Assembly: GCF_010119235.1 (NCBI RefSeq)
Contig: NZ_JAAATZ010000001.1
Coordinates: forward strand, 1,084,501-1,148,500
DNA from: Flavobacterium phycosphaerae
Lineage (GTDB): Bacteria > Bacteroidota > Bacteroidia > Flavobacteriales > Flavobacteriaceae
Length of the DNA: 64,000 nt
Direction: 5' to 3'
The notes beneath the pieces were generated by a model. That model saw only the letters and a list, made by a program, of their open reading frames with translations, did no database searches and had not been told where the DNA came from. Shown one piece after another: positions 60,626 through 64,000 of this stretch. Each line of letters starts with the position of its first letter. The stretch's first letter is position 1. The translations under genes and the position numbers were made by a program.

Positions 60626-61281
60626 TTATATTAAACCTTGTTTTCGAGCCTCTCTAAGAATGTCTTCATCAGTTCCTTTTTCTATATCAAAATATTCTTT
60701 GATTATAGACTTTCTCTTATCAATAGCACTTTTTGAAAGATTCAAATATTCAGGAAGGTTTTTAGTTTGAATTCCTTGTGCCAAAAGTAATATGATTTGA
60801 CGATTGTAACTATCCCAAACTTTAGTGGTTTCAAGCATTTCTTTTTAAGATTTCGTATGGTTGAACTGTGATAATTCTCTCCTCTCACGATGGTGTCAAA
60901 AGCCATTAGAAGCTCCTCTGCCTGAAAATCACTTTTAACGAGTAATCCGTTAGGGTTATGTTCTCTTAAAATTTTTAATAGTAATAATGATTCTGAATGT
61001 GAGGTTAGGATAATTATTTTGGAATTTGGTAAGTGCTTTCTAATCAATGCCACTAAGTCTTCGCCGGAATGTAAATTTCTTTCTGGAAAAGGGGGTAAAG
61101 TAATGTCAAGCATCACTAAATCAAATGGAATTGAAGTGGTACTAATTACTGCATAGGCCATTTCACAATTAAATGCAGATACGGTTTTTACATCATAACC
61201 ATAACGATTAAAAGATAAAATTGCCTTATAACCTTCAATAATTGGCGGGTGATCATCAACCATTAATACCTTTACTTCCAT
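60626..61281 (-). pseudogene. LuxR-type response regulator 2 with one frame break
   Basis: The ATG at 61281 opens MEVKVLMVDDHPPIIEGYKA, runs through LVMLDITLPP (acceptor Asp) and the rest of the receiver and then shifts at A5/A3 runs (60838-60846). One added base joins it to MLETTKVWDSYNRQIILLLA... and the HTH-like end (KNLPEYLNLSKSAIDKRKS) for 218 aa. It is a paralogue of regulator 1 and the natural partner of kinase 2, although the small secreted-protein gene lies between them. Confidence 0.85.
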
Positions 61282-61313
61282 ACTAAAGTTTTGGTAAATG
61301 TATTATTTTTCGT

Positions 61314-62204
61314 CTAAATTTCCAAATAGTTGCCGCCGGCTATTCTGTTGATAATCAAATCAACGTTGTCTTTATAGGATTTTGAGAAGGGAAGTTTGGT
61401 TGTAGAGTTTTTGATATAACATACGGTATTACCGGTATGAATACGAGAAACTTGGTCAACATTGATGATATAGCTGTTGTGAATTCGTAAGAATTGTGAT
61501 TCGGGCAATACGGTTTCAAAATGTTTTAGGGTTTTGAAAGCGGTTATCATTTCGCCGTTGTTCAAATGAATGTCGGTAGAGTTGTTGTCGGCCTCAAAAT
61601 ATAGTATGTCGTCAGAATCAATATAACGGTAATCGCCATAGGACTTGATACAAATAATCAGCGACTGTTGTTTTTGTACCATCACAGGGCTATCGGTGGC
61701 CGGAACGGTTTTTACTGTAACATCGTGCTCGGTTTCTTCTTCTTTTTCGAGTGTTTCTGCTACCGTTTCATCTAACACCTCGAAAGTGGCTGCCGGATTT
61801 TTGACTTCCATGTGTGGCAAATCCGATTTGATGGCGCGGTCAAATTTGAGTATCGCTTTTCGAAAATCATTGATGTCTAATGGTTTCAATAAATAATCGA
61901 TGACTTCGTATTTAAGCGCTTCATAGGCCAGTTCTTTTTTAGAAGTGGTAATGATAATCTTGGGAACCACACTTAAATAGCGGTATAGTTCATTGATAAG
62001 CGACAGGGCAAGATTGCTCTTTTTGTCGGAAGGATCAATTTCGAGAAAAACTAAATGGGGTTGGTGTTCCAGAATTAAATTCACGCCTTCATCATAACTA
62101 TTGGCCGATGCCACAAACGACAAATTACGAAAACGCTCAGCAATGGCCTGAGTTTTCGTGACATCGTCTTGACTGTCATCAATAATAATATAGGTGTGGC
62201 TCAT
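61314..62204 (-). CDS. LytTR-family response regulator with an altered phosphorylation site
   Basis: 296 aa: receiver-like domain (about 3-125), a charged linker (about 126-190) and a LytTR DNA-binding domain (about 195-290; GDYRYIDSDDILYFEADNNS, FLRIHNSYIINVDQVSRI). In the receiver the position normally held by the phosphorylated Asp reads HLVFLEIDPSD: Glu takes its place, with Asp two residues on. Conserved acidic residues (IIDDSQDD) and Lys of LLKPLD are kept. No partner kinase of the LytS type is nearby. Confidence 0.9.
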   Translation of the reverse strand: MSHTYIIIDDSQDDVTKTQAIAERFRNLSFVASANSYDEGVNLILEHQPHLVFLEIDPSDKKSNLALSLINELYRYLSVVPKIIITTSKKELAYEALKYEVIDYLLKPLDINDFRKAILKFDRAIKSDLPHMEVKNPAATFEVLDETVAETLEKEEETEHDVTVKTVPATDSPVMVQKQQSLIICIKSYGDYRYIDSDDILYFEADNNSTDIHLNNGEMITAFKTLKHFETVLPESQFLRIHNSYIINVDQVSRIHTGNTVCYIKNSTTKLPFSKSYKDNVDLIINRIAGGNYLEI

Positions 62205-62538
62205 GAACGCTTTTCCGTTGATTTAGGGAAAGCATTATCAGTCAAATTTTGGGTAGTTTTGGGGAAAACTATTTTTTGTTTCGCGAAGATTATGATTAAT
62301 ACTTTCGCACAAAAATAAAAACGATTAACCGCCTTGATTTTCGTTATAACGAAAGTAGAATTTTGGGTGCTGAAAGGGTAAAATTGTTGACAGAAACGCT
62401 AATACTGTTAATATGTGCATTTTAGCTCGGATAATTCCTTACAAAAACAATAAAATCCAAATTCCGGAGAGAATTTGGATTTTATTGTTTTGATTGAACT
62501 AAAAATTTCCGGCACTAGTTACTTAAAAGCAGCATACT
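62205..62538. other. Non-coding spacer with operator-like palindrome
   Basis: 334 bp. It carries the palindrome TTTCGTTATAACGAAA (62339-62354), about 135-150 bp before the LytTR gene's ATG, and the terminator at 62444-62491. No gene is apparent. Confidence 0.6.
62444..62491. terminator. Long-stem bidirectional terminator
   Basis: 21-bp perfect arms from 62444-62464 and 62471-62491 (left arm ends AATCCAAATTC) with loop CGGAGA; A/T-rich outside. It follows the stop of the edge gene on the minus strand. Confidence 0.9.
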
Positions 62539-64000
62539 TTAATAGTTTATTTTTTCTAATCGCAGTTCCGATTTCTCTTTAGATTCTTTATTAAATTCTT
62601 CCTGTAAAAGAATATATCCGTTTTTTGCCTTTATGGGATAAATTTGCCCGTTTTGGGTGGTTAGTTGCATTTTTTGATAATCAAATTTACCATCAACATA
62701 GGTGATGATTCCTAAAGTCCAATTCGGGTTTCTTTTAGAAGATCCTTCTTTTTCATTATCGGCATAAAAATAGGCATAGTTGTCTTCTGATAGTTTTTGA
62801 GAAAAAAGAAAATCGAAGGCATTATATTTTTCAAGAGAATTTCCGTACCCATCTTTTATATTCACCGTGTTTTTAAATTTTTCAACTTTCTTGAAGTAGT
62901 TGACTTTCATCGTTGAATCAAATTCAAAAACGTAAGTGTCTAAAATTTTTGTTTTACTTCCTGATTCAAAGGATTCACCAATTATAACAGTCTTTCCTTC
63001 CTTAGTTGTTGTAAAATCCAGAAAGTGAATATATCCTCCGCCTTTTAGTTGGCCAAATTCATCTATTTCAATTTTATTACTCAAGTCAGACCATTTGAAA
63101 ACGTTTCTGCTTACTTCTGCTCCTGTTTCCCGATTGATGACAATTTTGACATAGCCAAGTGATTTTTTTAACATAAAATAGCCTGTTTTATTACCTTCAT
63201 AAAACTTGGCAAACAGAATTATTTTATCCTTTTCAAGAACAGTTTTCTTTAAATCATATATGTATTTATCATCTCCTAGTTGAATGTCATATTTGTTACG
63301 ACCTGTTTTTACATCAAAAACAGTTAGCATGAGTTTTGGATTTTCTGAAGAAGCCTTTTCATAAAATCTTTTTTCAAAAACTAAATCTGAATCGTCACCA
63401 TATTGGTAATCATATCGGTAAAAAGATTTGCCTTTTGGATCCTGATTGAACTTAAAACTCCATTTTTTATTCAGGTTTAAATCCAAATAATAAAATTCAG
63501 TTACGTCTTTATTTAAGTGTTTAAAATTGGTAAATGAAACGATATGAGTAGCGTTACGGTGGTTAAAGGCTATAAAACCCTTGCTGTCTGTAGGGAAAAA
63601 GTATTTTCCGCCATAATCAAATCTCAATTCTTCATCGGGGTGTACTTTTGCCTTAAAATCATTATCCATAATCATCAAATCAGACATTTTATAGTCTTTT
63701 AAATTTAAGGTCCTGTAATTAAAAATATCATCACTGATGACATTATATTCTTCGGTCTTAAATTTTTCTATAAAACTGATATATAAAAGATTGTTTTCTT
63801 TTTTCAAGTATTTAATGGTCAATTTTAAATTAACAAGGCTATTGTGGCTGTGCTTTTGTGTAAAACTGTTTGAGGCAATTTTATTTAAGTTCTTGTCTAA
63901 CAAAACATATTCTAAATCATAAAGATACTTAGTGACGTCATCCTTTTTAAACAAGATAAAATAACCGTAAATATCTTCTCCGTTGTCTTCGTATATAATT
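62539..64000 (-). CDS. Large hypothetical protein, N-terminus beyond the window
   Basis: At least 487 codons; the frame stays open to the window edge (reads DIYGYFILFKK before the first internal start-like codon), so the true start is outside. Repeated beta-rich segments with WSF, YFY and D/N-G turns (GRNKYDIQLGDDKYIYDL, LNLNKKWSFKF) suggest a beta-propeller-like or other all-beta structure, as in DUF-type flavobacterial exported proteins. No named family and no catalytic motif seen. Confidence 0.75.
   Translation of the reverse strand, partial: IIYEDNGEDIYGYFILFKKDDVTKYLYDLEYVLLDKNLNKIASNSFTQKHSHNSLVNLKLTIKYLKKENNLLYISFIEKFKTEEYNVISDDIFNYRTLNLKDYKMSDLMIMDNDFKAKVHPDEELRFDYGGKYFFPTDSKGFIAFNHRNATHIVSFTNFKHLNKDVTEFYYLDLNLNKKWSFKFNQDPKGKSFYRYDYQYGDDSDLVFEKRFYEKASSENPKLMLTVFDVKTGRNKYDIQLGDDKYIYDLKKTVLEKDKIILFAKFYEGNKTGYFMLKKSLGYVKIVINRETGAEVSRNVFKWSDLSNKIEIDEFGQLKGGGYIHFLDFTTTKEGKTVIIGESFESGSKTKILDTYVFEFDSTMKVNYFKKVEKFKNTVNIKDGYGNSLEKYNAFDFLFSQKLSEDNYAYFYADNEKEGSSKRNPNWTLGIITYVDGKFDYQKMQLTTQNGQIYPIKAKNGYILLQEEFNKESKEKSELRLEKINY

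Overview
The window looks like a piece of a flavobacterial chromosome (Bacteroidota, Flavobacteriaceae, probably Flavobacterium or a close relative). The DNA is AT-rich. Promoter-like sites fit the Bacteroidota TTTG / TAnnTTTG pattern. There is a TonB receptor with a DUF5689 partner, a type IX secretion C-terminal domain, a MoxR-Bat operon, a PID-CTERM-like protein, DUF3078/DUF2480/DUF6646-type proteins and 3-hydroxyanthranilate dioxygenase. There are no rRNA genes, insertion sequences, phage genes or CRISPR arrays; one tRNA is present.

Layout. 0-4 kb: an edge gene, then SufS, a lipoprotein, SufE, a SufT-like protein, DUF2480 and DUF3078. 4-12 kb: a trans-sulfuration enzyme with a nine-unit 21-bp repeat array upstream, a DinB-like protein, an ArsC-like protein, an EamA transporter, yicC-gmk-nadD, gpsA and pheS. 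12.8-21.8 kb: a minus-strand operon running moxR, DUF58, a broken 546-aa BatD-like gene, batA, batB, batC, batD, batE. 22-31 kb: aldo/keto reductase, AlbA_2 protein, phosphatase, PhnA, a PcfJ-like protein with a structured upstream region and a small transcription unit, aldehyde dehydrogenase and 3-hydroxyanthranilate dioxygenase. 31-41 kb: secreted and envelope proteins (endonuclease family, TonB receptor plus two lipoproteins, S9 peptidase, T9SS cargo). 41-54 kb: an XRE-type regulator preceded by a second nine-unit 21-bp array, then accC-accB-fabH-rpmF-DUF177-pdxA, ribE, tRNA, mce, rbfA, an ABC permease, dusB, lepA and thiL. 54-62 kb: a signalling island on the minus strand with two TPR-histidine kinase/LuxR-type regulator pairs, a secreted peptide made of five EIGGQVVTRP repeats between them, a small secreted protein and a LytTR regulator. 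A partial gene closes the window.

Most noteworthy: (1) the repeat-peptide gene sitting between two paralogous TPR sensor kinases, a candidate secreted peptide-signalling system; (2) two unrelated-sequence arrays of exactly nine 21-bp units, each unit carrying a short dyad, both next to promoters; (3) nine single-base frame breaks confined to the BatD-like gene and to the two kinase/regulator pairs, each explained by one missing base, mostly in homopolymers, leaving a choice between sequencing error, decay and slippage decoding; (4) a three-copy intergenic element whose outer stem shows a compensatory change and whose tail touches two stop codons; (5) a promoter-ORF-terminator unit and a possible attenuator upstream of the PcfJ-like gene; (6) 7-bp-period repeats in four 5' flanks.
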